Below are positions 47,067 to 57,462 of a DNA stretch of 64,000 bases, one piece after another. Numbering within the stretch: the stretch's first letter is position 1; each line of letters opens with the position of its first letter. The notes under the pieces were generated by a model. That model did not search any database, was not told where the DNA came from, and was given only the letters and a program-made list of their open reading frames with translations. Position numbers and translations under genes: made by a program. The DNA is taken from positions 20,661,571-20,725,570 of the forward strand of contig NC_079209.1 in the NCBI RefSeq assembly GCF_026745355.1, given 5' to 3'. The DNA comes from Beta vulgaris subsp. vulgaris. Lineage: Eukaryota > Streptophyta > Magnoliopsida > Caryophyllales > Amaranthaceae.

Positions 47067-48326
47067 TCATTCTATATGTTCTTTGCAGACTTTAAGAGCT
47101 TGTTTAGTTTGTTCACGTTTTTCACGTTCATCTCTACATTCAAGAATTGCATCATAAAGAAGATCATATATTTCATGCTTAGTTTTGCAATCTAAGTCTG
47201 ACTCAAGTCCATGTTGGCTTACCTCAACATTTTCTTCATCTTCTTTTTCATCAGTGCTTGCCATGAGGCAAAGATATGTTGTTTCTTCAGTTTGTTGTTC
47301 TTCTTCCTCTTCCGTCTCTGAATCTCCCCAAGCAGTTATCATTGCCTTACAAACGTTTGCCTTAGAGAAGGGTGCCTTTGATTCTTTGTTCCTTTCAGCA
47401 AAGCGTTCCTTGTTCCTTTATTTGGTTTTATCATTTTCCCAAAGTGAACATTCTTTGATGAAGTGATTTGTATTCCCACATTTATGACAAGCAGCTTTGT
47501 TAGAAAACTTTTTAGTTTTACCTTTGAAGTTCCCGTTCTTCATGTTCCTATACATCTTTCATAATTTTCGAACCATGAGAGCTGCATCCTCTTCTTCTGA
47601 GTCAAAGTCATCTTCATCATCTGCTTTGAGAACAATGGATTTTGATTTGGAGCTTTCACCATACTCATTATCAAGGTGAAGCTCATGAGTCATAAGTGAC
47701 CCAGCCAGCTGTTCCAAGTTGAACTTAGTGAAATCTTTTGTTTCTTGTAAAGTAGTGACCTTAGTCATCCATATGTCCTTAGGAAGACTCCTAAGAACCT
47801 TTCGAACCTGTTCCTCGGATGAAATAAACTTTCCAAGAGAAGCTAACTCCATTAATAATTTTAGTAAAACGAGCAAACATCTCTTGAATGCTTTCTTTTG
47901 TCTTCATGGAGAACAGTTCATATTGATTCATTAGTAAATCAATTTTAGATCTTTTGACTTCATTAGTTCCTTCGTGAGTTACTTCTATTAAATCCCATAT
48001 TCGCTTTGCGGATTTCCATCCCATGATCCTATTATGTTCATGGGGTCCAAGTTCATAATGCAACAATTTAACTGCCATGACATTTACTTCCATTTTATCA
48101 AAATCAACTTTGTCATATTCAGAGAAGGGTTTCAGAATTACCTCAGTTCTGTCATTAGTAGTTGTGACCTCGAAATCACCAACTTCAATGACTCTCCATA
48201 CATGGTAGTTTTAGCCTTGATGAATATCTCCATTCGGTTCTCCCAGTAGGAGTAGAACTTCCCATTGAACATGGGAGGCCTTTGCGTAGAGTAACCTTCC
48301 TCAAGTTTCTCGGTGGTATTATTCAT
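47067..48326 (-). pseudogene. gag: SIRE/Maximus-like Gag (broken)
   Basis: The start at 48326 reads MNNTTEKLEEGYSTQRPPMFNGKFYSYWENRMEIF, the copia UBN2-type Gag N-terminus. 48093-47791 has RIWDLIEVTHEGTNEVKRSK then IDLLMNQYELFSMKTKESIQ and MFARFTKIINGV, characteristic of SIRE/Maximus. 47876-47559 has VRKVLRSLPKDIWMTKVTTL and LEQLAGSLMTHEL. At about 47510-47468 a zinc knuckle CHKCGNTNHFIKEC (CX2CX4HX4C) is intact. 47342-47067 is the acidic AWGDSETEEEEE segment, then a charged helix. At least four shifts or stops break it. It would package element RNA. Confidence 0.88.
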
Positions 48327-48377
48327 TGTTCCTTGGATCTTTTTCTCAATAGGATTTCTTATCTTTCGTGAGTTCTA

Positions 48378-48389
48378 GCTCTGATACCA
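48378..48389 (-). other. Primer-binding site of SIRE-like element
   Basis: The minus strand reads TGGTATCAGAGC, the standard plant initiator-Met tRNA primer site, 2 nt from the 5' LTR edge (48392). Confidence 0.92.
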
Positions 48390-49993
48390 ATTGTTATTTC
48401 ACTGAGAACACTACAAGAGGGGAGGTGAATTGTATGTGTAGAAATAAATGTAACTTTTTGCGGAAATTCAAACATAAACAAATAAAAAAGCTAAAGGAAC
48501 ACAAGGGAATTTTACGAGGAAAAACTTTTTGGGCCCAACAAAAAGAAACAACCTCGACCACTAGGGATTTTAAACTCAACTCTTTCACTAATTAGGCCAA
48601 ACAACTTTGTTATAACCTAATTCTACTCACGAGCCTCAGCTTGAGTTCCTAAACTCAAGTTCCTGAACCACTGTCTCCTTAACAACAGTTCCTCTTAACT
48701 CCACTCGAAGTTTTATCACTTTTACTTGCTTCACTCAAAGCTTCTCTCTTACAAAACTTCACTCAAAGTTCCCTTACCCCAAAAATCAAAATACAATTGA
48801 TCAAATAAGCTTAGTGGAATTAGAGTAAGAAAGCAAAGAACAAATGGCTTTTATGAGAGAATGAAGACACTAACACTTTAATTAGTTAAACTCACTAAAT
48901 TACTTAGTCAGATACAATTTGGAACTTAATTGGACATTAGTATTTATAGTGGTAGTAATTTAGAACGTGGGATTAAAACATGTATTTGTGAAAAGCCATT
49001 ATCCCATGATGTTCCTTACTTTGAGGAACACGTTCCTTAAACATCCCATGATCCCCATGATCACTGATAAACGTGGGAGTGTTTTTAGTAACTGCTCCTT
49101 AATTTTAGCAACCACTTTAAGCATTACTCGAAAATCTGGTTTAATTAAAAACATATTAATTATTAAATTTGAAATTAATGATTTTAATAAAAATATTATC
49201 TTTAAATTACTTCCGTAAAAACCGAAAAATATTTTTATTATCTTTGGAAAAATAAAATCTTTTCCTTAAAAAGATTTTCCATAAAATCAAATTTTTCCTT
49301 AAATAAAACGGTTACCTACATTCGAGGCATAATTTTCTCAACTGCCATCAATGTACCGTTGTAATGCTTCAACCTAAGTCTAGTTCCGTTTAATTGTTAG
49401 TTCCTTTAACTTATAAGTTTAGCGCCAATTCGTATGTTCCTTACCAAGGAACAAACTATCATTCTCATTCAAAACTGTAATATCCCCAAGTTTTAATATT
49501 ATTTAATTAATAACTAATCGTAATTAATCAACTAAAAACGATCCAAATTTAGTAATTAAAAATTTCTAAATTAATTTCTAAGTTTTTTTTGGTAATTTGA
49601 AAAGCTCATAAATTAAGTTACTAAATTTAGCATCAATCTTGTAAATAATGTAGGACTTAAGGTTAAAAATTCTGATGGACCCAATGCCCAAATCCTTTGA
49701 GGCCCAAACAAAACAAAAAAAGGGCCTAGCATTATTTCTTCTCCAAAAATCAGAAAATAAAACACAAGGGAGCAATAACTCCATCTTCTTCCTCCTCCAT
49801 ACGTGGAAGGACAAGAATGGAGATTTCTCAACAAGTCAAAAACTATCTCAGTAAATTTAATTGAGCTTCCACTCTCTCAACCACCCTTAAACCACTGGTT
49901 TTTCTCAAAACTACTGAATTTAGCCACTTGTTTTCTTGAATGGTTTTGGTAATTTAAAATTCTGAAATTCATCTACTGAGATGGAAGTTTCTC

Positions 49994-50001
49994 TATAAAT
50001 A
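49994..50001 (+). promoter_or_regulatory. TATA box in gypsy LTR
   Basis: TATAAATA within CTCTATAAATAGGGAGG, repeated at 57984-57991 in the 3' LTR. Transcription would start around 50025-50035, making U3 about 550 bp. Confidence 0.75.
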
Positions 50002-50074
50002 GGGAGGAATGGTTGAGTTTTAGAATCACAAAATCAACAACAACAATTTAGAAGTTTTCATCAACTAAAAGAAT

Positions 50075-50650
50075 TTGAAACAAAAGTTTTTAACTCTTTC
50101 AACTCCTCTGTTCTTCTGTTTTCGGCCACCATTACAACCACCATACAACAACCCAACAACCACCACAACTCCACTTCCCGACCACCAGCAAGAACCACCA
50201 ACCAACGCCACACCTCTTCCTCGTCGTTCTCCCTGCACGACCACTCTCTCTCTCCTCTTTCGCGAACCGCACAGCACCACGACCCATCATCTCTCGCCCT
50301 TTCTGCCGCCGTCGAGCAGGCGTAGCCGCTGCCGACCAACCGCCCAGTCCCCTCTCCCCTCGCGCGCACTCTGTCGTTACCTTCGAATCCCTGCACGAAC
50401 ATTCTCTCTCCTCCTTTCTTCGCCCACTCCTCTGGTTCGTGCGTTGCTCGCTGTTGCTGCTCGTATCTTCCGCCGCCGCCGAAGCTTCGAGGAAACCGCC
50501 GACCGTTGGCGCTGCACCACACCACCGCGAGCTGCTGTTCGGTTTCGCCGGAGCTCCGAGCCCCCTTGTCTGTCGCTCGTCCCTGCTCCCAGAGAGCAGA
50601 GGTACTTCACCCTCTCTCCTTTTATTCTTCTATCTAAAATTCTGGGTTAA
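50075..50650 (+). other. Pro/Ser/Arg-rich ORF in gypsy LTR leader
   Basis: 191 codons, very rich in Pro, Ser, Thr and Arg, lying just downstream of the TATA box in the GC-rich block. The same ORF in the 3' LTR (58066 on) is broken by a shift. It ends shortly after AGAGCAGAGGTACTTC, which looks like a splice donor. A pyrimidine tract and TTTTAGGTACTGC near 52105 could be an acceptor. It is more likely a structured leader than a protein gene. Confidence 0.3.
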
Positions 50651-52455
50651 AATATTTTAAGGAAAGCCTCATACTTTCACTCATTAATCTAAGTGGGCCT
50701 AAAATCTGATTACCTTACTTAAACCAACTTGTTTCATTGGATGCTTGTTTATTTATGGAACTTAAGTGGACTGTTTTGTGGGCTTAATTAAATTACTTGT
50801 TTATATCAAACCTTTAAATAGTTATGTTAATATTTATGTTAGGGGTTAATTAAAAATATTATCTTAAACTAATTACCTTCTAGTTCTTATAATCTGAATT
50901 CTTTATTGAATATTAGGAACACTTAAAAATGAGTTGGTATTTAGTTCATTAGTGGTTATTAGAATAATAATAATAATTCATGAGAAATTAGGCAAGGAAT
51001 GTTGTAGTAGGTATTTTCCTTATATAATCACTCATAATTCCAATTTGTAACTCCTTTAAATGATTATGCAACTATTAATTTATAAGCTTACAATATGACT
51101 AAATTATGGATAATACTTTTAATTTGATTTCTGAGTAATACCTATCGATTTTCATGAGATAAGTATAAAGGCTGTGGATAAACTATTATAACTTCAACAC
51201 ATTACGTAATCGTTAAAAAAGTTAGACTTTTTAACTTATATAAACAATAGTATAAACTAATTAAGAATCATACTTAAAGAGCACTTATATTAATGTTTCT
51301 ATTAACTTCTAACTTATAAAAATATTCATTTTGAAACTTAAAAGAACTCGTACCTCGGAGCTCAGTAAGGACGATACCAAGGACATAAGAAGAGGATTAT
51401 TATTATTATTCTGCAATCAAGGTAACATCTACTGCTAGTACCCGCAATTCCCTTTAAATGTTTTATGAACATGGGAACAATGTGATTTTGTAAAAGTTTA
51501 TCAAAATGTTTATTCTTGAGTTGCGGGATGACCACTATGATTTATTTGTAAGTACATTTTATGAGTTTATGAACTGGATGGATTATCATGAGCTATGGTT
51601 TATGAAAAGATGATATGATATGAAATGATTTTGCTACCTTAATCATTGAGGTAGAGCTGAGATGAATGACTGATGATTATCACCTATGAATAATAAAAAA
51701 ATTACGAAACATGATAACGTAAAGTGAAAGAACTGGTTTGCTGAGCTGATTGGCGGTCGTATACGTACCGAGCTGTTTACTGGGGCACTGGCCCGAACTG
51801 TTATTAGGGCACTGGCCCGTTACTGGTGTAGGGTAATGCCCGGGACACAGGTCCTTGCACAGTGGTGCATACACATGGCTGGGAGACGTCCCAGAGCTGA
51901 CTGATTTTGCAGCAACCAAAGTAAGAAAAAAAAAAAAAAAAAAGGATTAATGGTTTATAAAGGTAAAGCTGAATGACCGGTATTTTCGACAAATGTTTGA
52001 GTTATTCTTTCCCCCTGTTTACAAATAAAATGAGTTGAAATGAATTTACGTTGCTAGAGTAGCTTGTTACTGAGCCTCGGCTCATAACGTTTTGTATTTA
52101 TGTTTTAGGTACTGCTGGGGACGATGGTACTGCGTAGTGGCAAGGATTACCACCTTATTAAATCATCTAGTATTAGTGCTCTTACTTGTAAGGTTAACTT
52201 AACTAGAATGTAAGACCATATGCTTTAATATAAGTTATCGTGTTATGTCAAGTAAACGTCAACGTTGTCTACTATATTATAATATAAGATGTCTAAGTTG
52301 TCACTATTATATTACTTAATGTTTAGATATGCTTTATTATTGTAGCCTTGCACCTTCCTAACCGAAGGTGCGGCAGTAATGCCTCGACGAAATAGGTATT
52401 CCGCTGCTAATTAGATTATCTTAAATAGTGAATTAGTAGTCGGGGCGTTACAGAG

Positions 52456-52468
52456 TGGTATCAGAGCC
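52456..52468 (+). other. Primer-binding site of gypsy element
   Basis: TGGTATCAGAGCC, complementary to initiator-Met tRNA, 3 nt after the LTR end (52452). Confidence 0.95.
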
Positions 52469-52631
52469 GACGGTTCTGAACCATAACATTTAACCCCATG
52501 GTTTTACGTTAAATAGAAAAATTTAAGTTATAAAGAGGATTTAAAGGTACATTGATTAAATTATAGATAAAATAAGGAATTATGGTTAATAAAAATTGAA
52601 TTAAGTAAATTGAAAACTAAAAATATTTATA

Positions 52632-53735
52632 ATGAGTATGAGCGTAGGATACGGGAAATGGGAATATTTTACGATTATAATACAACGTAACCGTAATTTG
52701 ACATGCAGAATGTCGACTGTTGACGTCCACAACGATGTTACAAATGGTGCTGAAAATGTGCACGAGGAGGATGTGCATATAGAGGATGACCAGGATGATG
52801 ATTATGAACCTCTAGATAGGAATGCGGAGAATGGAAAGATTGGAAAATATGAGCACATGTTAGCTGAGTTAATCCAAGAATCCCGAAGGAAGGTAGTTGT
52901 TAATGAAAATGAGAGCGCGCGATGTTCAAGAAGTTCTCATCTCTTAATCCACCTTCATATGATGGTAAGCCTGATCCAGTGGCGTTTGAAGATTGGATTA
53001 ATCGCATTGACCAGCTGTTTGAAACCTTGCAATGCCCTGAGAAATGGAGGGTAGACTTGCTGTATTTTATCTCACGGGCCAGGCAAGTTTATGGTGGAAG
53101 ATTGTTAAGGAAAAGAATAATGAACCTGGGTTTGGATGGAGCAACCTTCAGGATTTGATGCGAAATAAATTTTATCCTCCTTCACTTAGGAAGCAGAAAG
53201 AAGATGAATTCCTTCACTTACAGCAAGGTACCATGAGTGTTTTGGAATATGCTAATAAGTTCATGGAGCTTTCAAGGTTCGCGCCTGAGCTGGTAACTAG
53301 TGAGCAGTCAAGGATGAACCGCTTCGAGCGAGGTCTTCAGCTCAATATCAGGATAGGTTGGCATCTCAAAGGTTCACTTCATACCAGGATATGGTTGATG
53401 TTGCTGTTAATGTGGAACAGTAGTATTGCTTCGAGAATCTCAGAATAGTAACTTTAAAAGGAGGAATGATGGAAGGAGTGATAATCAGGAGGAGCAAAAA
53501 GGCGAATCAGGGTTATCAAGGAGCCAAAATTTTAGGAGGAATGATAGAAATCAATTGGTTACAGAGGACAAGGAGGCAACAAACACCAGAACAACTACAA
53601 GGCGCCAGCGAACAGATCCCAAGGGTGTACCAAGTGCGGAAGAATGAGTCATTTAGCAAATGAGTGTCGTATTGGCACAAACACTTGCTATCGGTGCGGA
53701 AGCCACGAGCACTATGTTCGAGAGTGCCCAAAGCC
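52632..53735 (+). pseudogene. gag: Gypsy Gag with two zinc knuckles (broken)
   Basis: An acidic N-terminus (EEDVHIEDDQDDDYEPLDRN) is followed by the retrotransposon Gag domain: DPVAFEDWINRIDQLFETLQ and CPEKWRVDLLYF in one frame, then RMNRFERGLQLNIRIGW in another (53044-53448). A basic, Gln/Asn-rich linker leads to two knuckles at about 53627-53730, CTKCGRMSHLANEC and CYRCGSHEHYVREC, each CX2CX4HX4C. Shifts at about 52925, 53070, 53440 and 53610 separate the parts. Gag would bind the RNA genome and build the particle. Confidence 0.88.
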
Positions 53736-54478
53736 ACCAGGGACCACCAATGCCACAGGAGGGACTACTTCTGGTGGTAATGACCGCAACCGAACAACAC
53801 AACAATGCCGGAGCATATCGTAATCCACCACGGCAAGCACCGATCGGAAGAATCTATGTCATGAGGCAAGATGAGGCTGAGAATGATGACACTGTTATTA
53901 CCGGTACCTTCTCTATTCATTCTTTGCCTGTCCATGTTTTATTTGATTCTGGAGCTTCACATTCTTTCATTTCCCCATTGTTTGCCAAAAACCTGAACTT
54001 GCAACCATCATGTGACTTTTCCTCTCTAAGTGTTGCCCTACCTACGGAGAAACTGTGAGATGTAGAGTATGTAAGAATTGTCCAATTGTGTTGGGGAAGT
54101 TGAGTTTCTAGTTGACCTTGTAGAATTTGAGTTATCTGAATTTGATGTGATTTTGGGGATGAATTGGTTGACTAAATATGAGGCTGACATCAATTGTGTT
54201 AAGCAAAGTGTGACCCTTAAAGCACCTGATGGGCGTAGAATTTCATACCAAAAATTTGTGACAAAACCTCAAATCCAAATTGTTTATGGGTTGAGAGCTC
54301 AAAGAGATCCTGAGTTTGACTATTTTGGGTACCTTTGTAGTGTCATAGATTTAAATTCCCCTAAACCTTCCATAACTGATATACCTGTGGTTTGTGAATA
54401 CCCAAATGTGTTTCCCGATGAGATACCTGGTATGCCCCACAAGAGAATTAGATTTTAGCATCGAGATAATCCCAGGTC
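53736..54478 (+). pseudogene. Gypsy protease
   Basis: The active-site motif VHVLFDSGASHSFI lies at about 53930-53970, inside the frame 53660-54058, and the second conserved motif FDVILGMNWL at about 54140-54170 is in the frame 54078-54458. Both are standard for Ty3/gypsy retropepsins. One shift near 54055 separates them; the rest is well conserved. Confidence 0.9.
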
Positions 54479-55330
54479 AGCCCCCATTTCCAAGGCACCC
54501 TATAGGATGGCCCCAACCGAGTTACAAGAATTGAAAAACAATTAGATGATTACTTGAAAAAGGATATATTCGACCGAGTGTGTCACCTTGGGGAGCCCCA
54601 GTTTTATTTGTGAAGAAAAAGGATGGAAGTTTGAGGTTATGCATTGATTATCGGGAATTAAACAAGATCACCATTAAAAATAAGTACCCATTACCCCGCA
54701 TAGATGATTTGTTTGATCAACTTCGAGGTGCAAAAGTCTTTTCGAAAATAGATTTGAGGTCTGGTTACCATCAACTTCGTATAAGCCTGAGGATATTCCA
54801 AAAACTGCCTTTAGAACCCGTATGGCCATTATGAGTTTGTTGTTATGCCTTTTGGGTTAACCAATGCACCATCTGTATTTATGGACTTAATGAACCGTGT
54901 CTTCAAGCCATACCTAGACAAGTTTGTGGTTGTTTTCATTGATGATATTTTGTGTACTCTAAGAACATGGAGGAACATAAGGAGCATTTGAGGAAAGTAA
55001 TGGAGATGTTAGTGGAAAATCAATTATATGCTAAGCTGTCAAAGTGTGAATTCTGGCTCAAGGAAATATCATTTTTGGGTCATATTATCTCTGAAGAAGG
55101 AGTGTCGGTGGATCCCGAGAAAATAAAAGCAATAGTGGAGTGGCCTAGACCAACTAATGTTCCTGAAGTTCGGAGTTTCATGGGATTAGCTGGCTATTAC
55201 AGAAGATTTGTGCAAGATTTCTCTAGAATTGCCTTACCCATAACCAAACTTGTGAGGAAGAATGTCAAATATAAGTGGACTGAGGAGTGTGAGACTGCCT
55301 TCCAAGAACTTAAAAGAAGACTCACCACTG
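54479..55330 (+). pseudogene. Gypsy reverse transcriptase
   Basis: Motifs in order: [58 protein letters not shown], then after a shift near 54800 a [19 protein letters not shown] region, and the catalytic box as VVFIDDIL near 54930-54950. A second shift follows directly (about 54952), then [40 protein letters not shown] and [17 protein letters not shown]. Overall conservation is high. Confidence 0.92.
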
Positions 55331-55850
55331 CCCCTGTTCTTACCCTTCCATCTGGAACCGAGGGATTTGTTATTTATAGTGATGCCTCCAAAAACGGGTT
55401 AGGTTGTGTCTTAATGCAAAACGGAAAAGTGATAACCTATGCCTCTCGCCAACTCAAAACACATGAACAAAATTATCCCACCCATGACCTTGAACTTGCT
55501 GCTGTTGTCTTTGCCCTCAAAATTTGGAGACATTACTTATATGGAGCCTCGTGTCAAATTTTCACTGATCACAAAAGCCTGAAATATATCTTCACCCAAA
55601 AAGAGCTCAACATGAGGCAACGTAGGTGGCTAGAACTCCTGAAGGACTATGATCTTGATATCCAATACCATCCTGGAAAAGCCAATGTAGTTGCTGATGC
55701 CCTGAGTCGTAAATCTCACCTGAAAACAATCCTGTCTATTCCGCGAGCCATTCATGATGATTTGGTGAGGATGGAGGTAGAACTCATTCAGAAGGAAAAG
55801 GGTGTTTGTTTGAATGCAATGGAGGTAAGGCCGTGCTTAATGGATAAATA
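55331..55850 (+). pseudogene. Gypsy RNase H
   Basis: In the same 299-codon frame as the reverse transcriptase end: [20 protein letters not shown] (first Asp), [20 protein letters not shown] (Glu), [20 protein letters not shown] (second Asp) and [13 protein letters not shown]. All catalytic acids are present. The frame ends at 55849, in the linker to integrase. The domain degrades the RNA strand of the RNA-DNA hybrid. Confidence 0.92.
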
Positions 55851-57262
55851 AAGGGAGCTCAGGAAAAGGATTCACAACTGGAACGAATAAAGGTGGATGT
55901 GAAGAATGGGAAGTCACCTGGTTTTGTAATCCAAGAAGATGGAACTTTGAGGTTTCAAGGAAGATTATGTGTTCCAAATGATGAAAATTTGAAGAAAAGA
56001 ATCTTGACTGAGTCCACAATGCACCATATTCAATTCACCCTGGAGGAAATAAGTTGTACAAGGATTTAAGGCAGGTGTACTGGTGGAGCAATATGAAACA
56101 GGAAGTAGCAGACTTTGTGGCTAAATGTTAACATGCCAGAGGATTAAGATAGAACACCAGAGGCCAGCTGGTTTGTTGCAGCCTTGGATGTGCCAGAGTG
56201 GAAATGGGATTCCATATCGATGGATTTCATCTTGGGTTTGCCTATGTCAACCAAGGGAATGAATTCCATTTGGGTTATTGTGGATCGGTTGACAAAGTCG
56301 GCACATTTCCTAGCAGTAAGAGTAACTGGAGTTTGGATCGATTGGCTGAATTATATATGAACACGATAGTACGCTTACATGGAGTGCCTAGCTCGATTGT
56401 TTCTGATCGTGATTCAAGATTTCAGGCAAAATTCTGGAAAGAGTTACAGAAAGCTCTGGGAACAAGGCTTAACTTTAGTACTGCTTTTCATCCGACAACA
56501 GACGGACAAACAGAAAGGACAAATCAGATTGTGGAAGATATGCTTAGAGCTTGTGTTTTGGATTTTCAAGGAACTTGGGAGAAATTCTTACCTATGGTGG
56601 AGTTTTCGTACAATAACAGTTATCAAGCCACTATTGGATGGCTCCCTATGAAGCACTTTATGGAAGGAAATGTCGCACGCCTCTGTGCTGGAGCGATATT
56701 GATGAAGCACGTGTCATAGGTCAAAATTGATTCAGGAAACCACAGATAAGATCCGATTGATACAATCAAGAATGAAAGCAGCTCAGAGTAGACAAAAGAG
56801 TTATGCAGATCGACGGAGAAGACCATTGGAGTTTATGGTTGGAGATCATGTATTCTTGAAAATATCACCCACGAAAGGAGTCATGAGATTTGGCCAATCA
56901 GGGAAGCTAAGTCCAAGGTATATTGGACCATATGAGATCTTAGAACGTTAATGAGGTAGCGTATCGGTTAGCATTACCGACTGACCTGGATAAGGTCCAT
57001 AATGTATTCCATGTGTCGATGTTGCGCAAATATGTCCCAGATCCAAGCCACATAATTAGACACGAGCCTTTACAACTACGAAATGACTTGACCTATGAGA
57101 GAGAAACCAATTGAAATACTTGACCGAGAGAAAAGCAACTAAGAAGTAAGGTGATCCAAATGGTGAAAGTTCTATGGGCTAACCACTTGACCTCTGAGGC
57201 TACTTGGGAGGTAGAGGATCAAATGAGAACGAAATACCCCATCTTTTCTCTTAGGGTGATAT
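55851..57262 (+). pseudogene. Gypsy integrase with chromodomain-like C-terminus (broken)
   Basis: A zinc-binding region remnant (ILTESTMHHIQF, then LVYWWSNM-type) spans 55990-56170 with two shifts. The core has [10 protein letters not shown] near 56285, IVSDRDSRFQAKFWKELQKA (second Asp) and FHPTTDGQTERTNQIVEDML (Glu). Next, 56727-56951 has DHVFLKISPTKGVMRFGQSG and LSPRYIGPYEILER, the GPY/F module. After another shift come HNVFHVSMLRKYVPDPSHII and the chromodomain-like VIQMVKVLWANH...EATWEVEDQMRTKYP (about 57150-57245). Chromodomains direct these elements to heterochromatin. Aromatic cage residues are not clearly recognisable. Confidence 0.9.
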
Positions 57263-57449
57263 GATCTTTTTGTAATGAATGCTCTAACTGAGAGGTATAT
57301 GATACTGCCTGATATGAATGTTTATTTGATGAAGTGATTTATGACATTGCTTATTACGCATTATCACATGGATTGAATTTTTATATGAATGTTTCTTATT
57401 AATGATCTAGGTTCTAACTGAGCTCCAGTTTCGAGGAGAAACTTTTTCT

Positions 57450-57462
57450 AAGAGGGGAAGGA
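57450..57462 (+). other. Polypurine tract of gypsy element
   Basis: AAGAGGGGAAGGA abuts the 3' LTR start and would prime plus-strand DNA synthesis. Confidence 0.9.

Larger units (their letters stand above)
49476..52452 (+). repeat. 5' LTR of chromovirus-like gypsy element
   Basis: Collinear with 57463-60424, differing by scattered substitutions and 1-3 bp indels, several in homopolymers. Contains the TATA box at 49994-50001 and a GC-rich pyrimidine block (50200-50600). Near 51720-51910 there is a GGCACTGGCCCG / GGGCACTGGCCC repeat pair. Confidence 0.95.

Noticed and set aside
50075..50650. 191-codon ORF as a protein-coding gene
   Set aside because: Low-complexity Pro/Ser/Arg composition, inside an LTR, broken in the other LTR copy; kept only as a possible leader.
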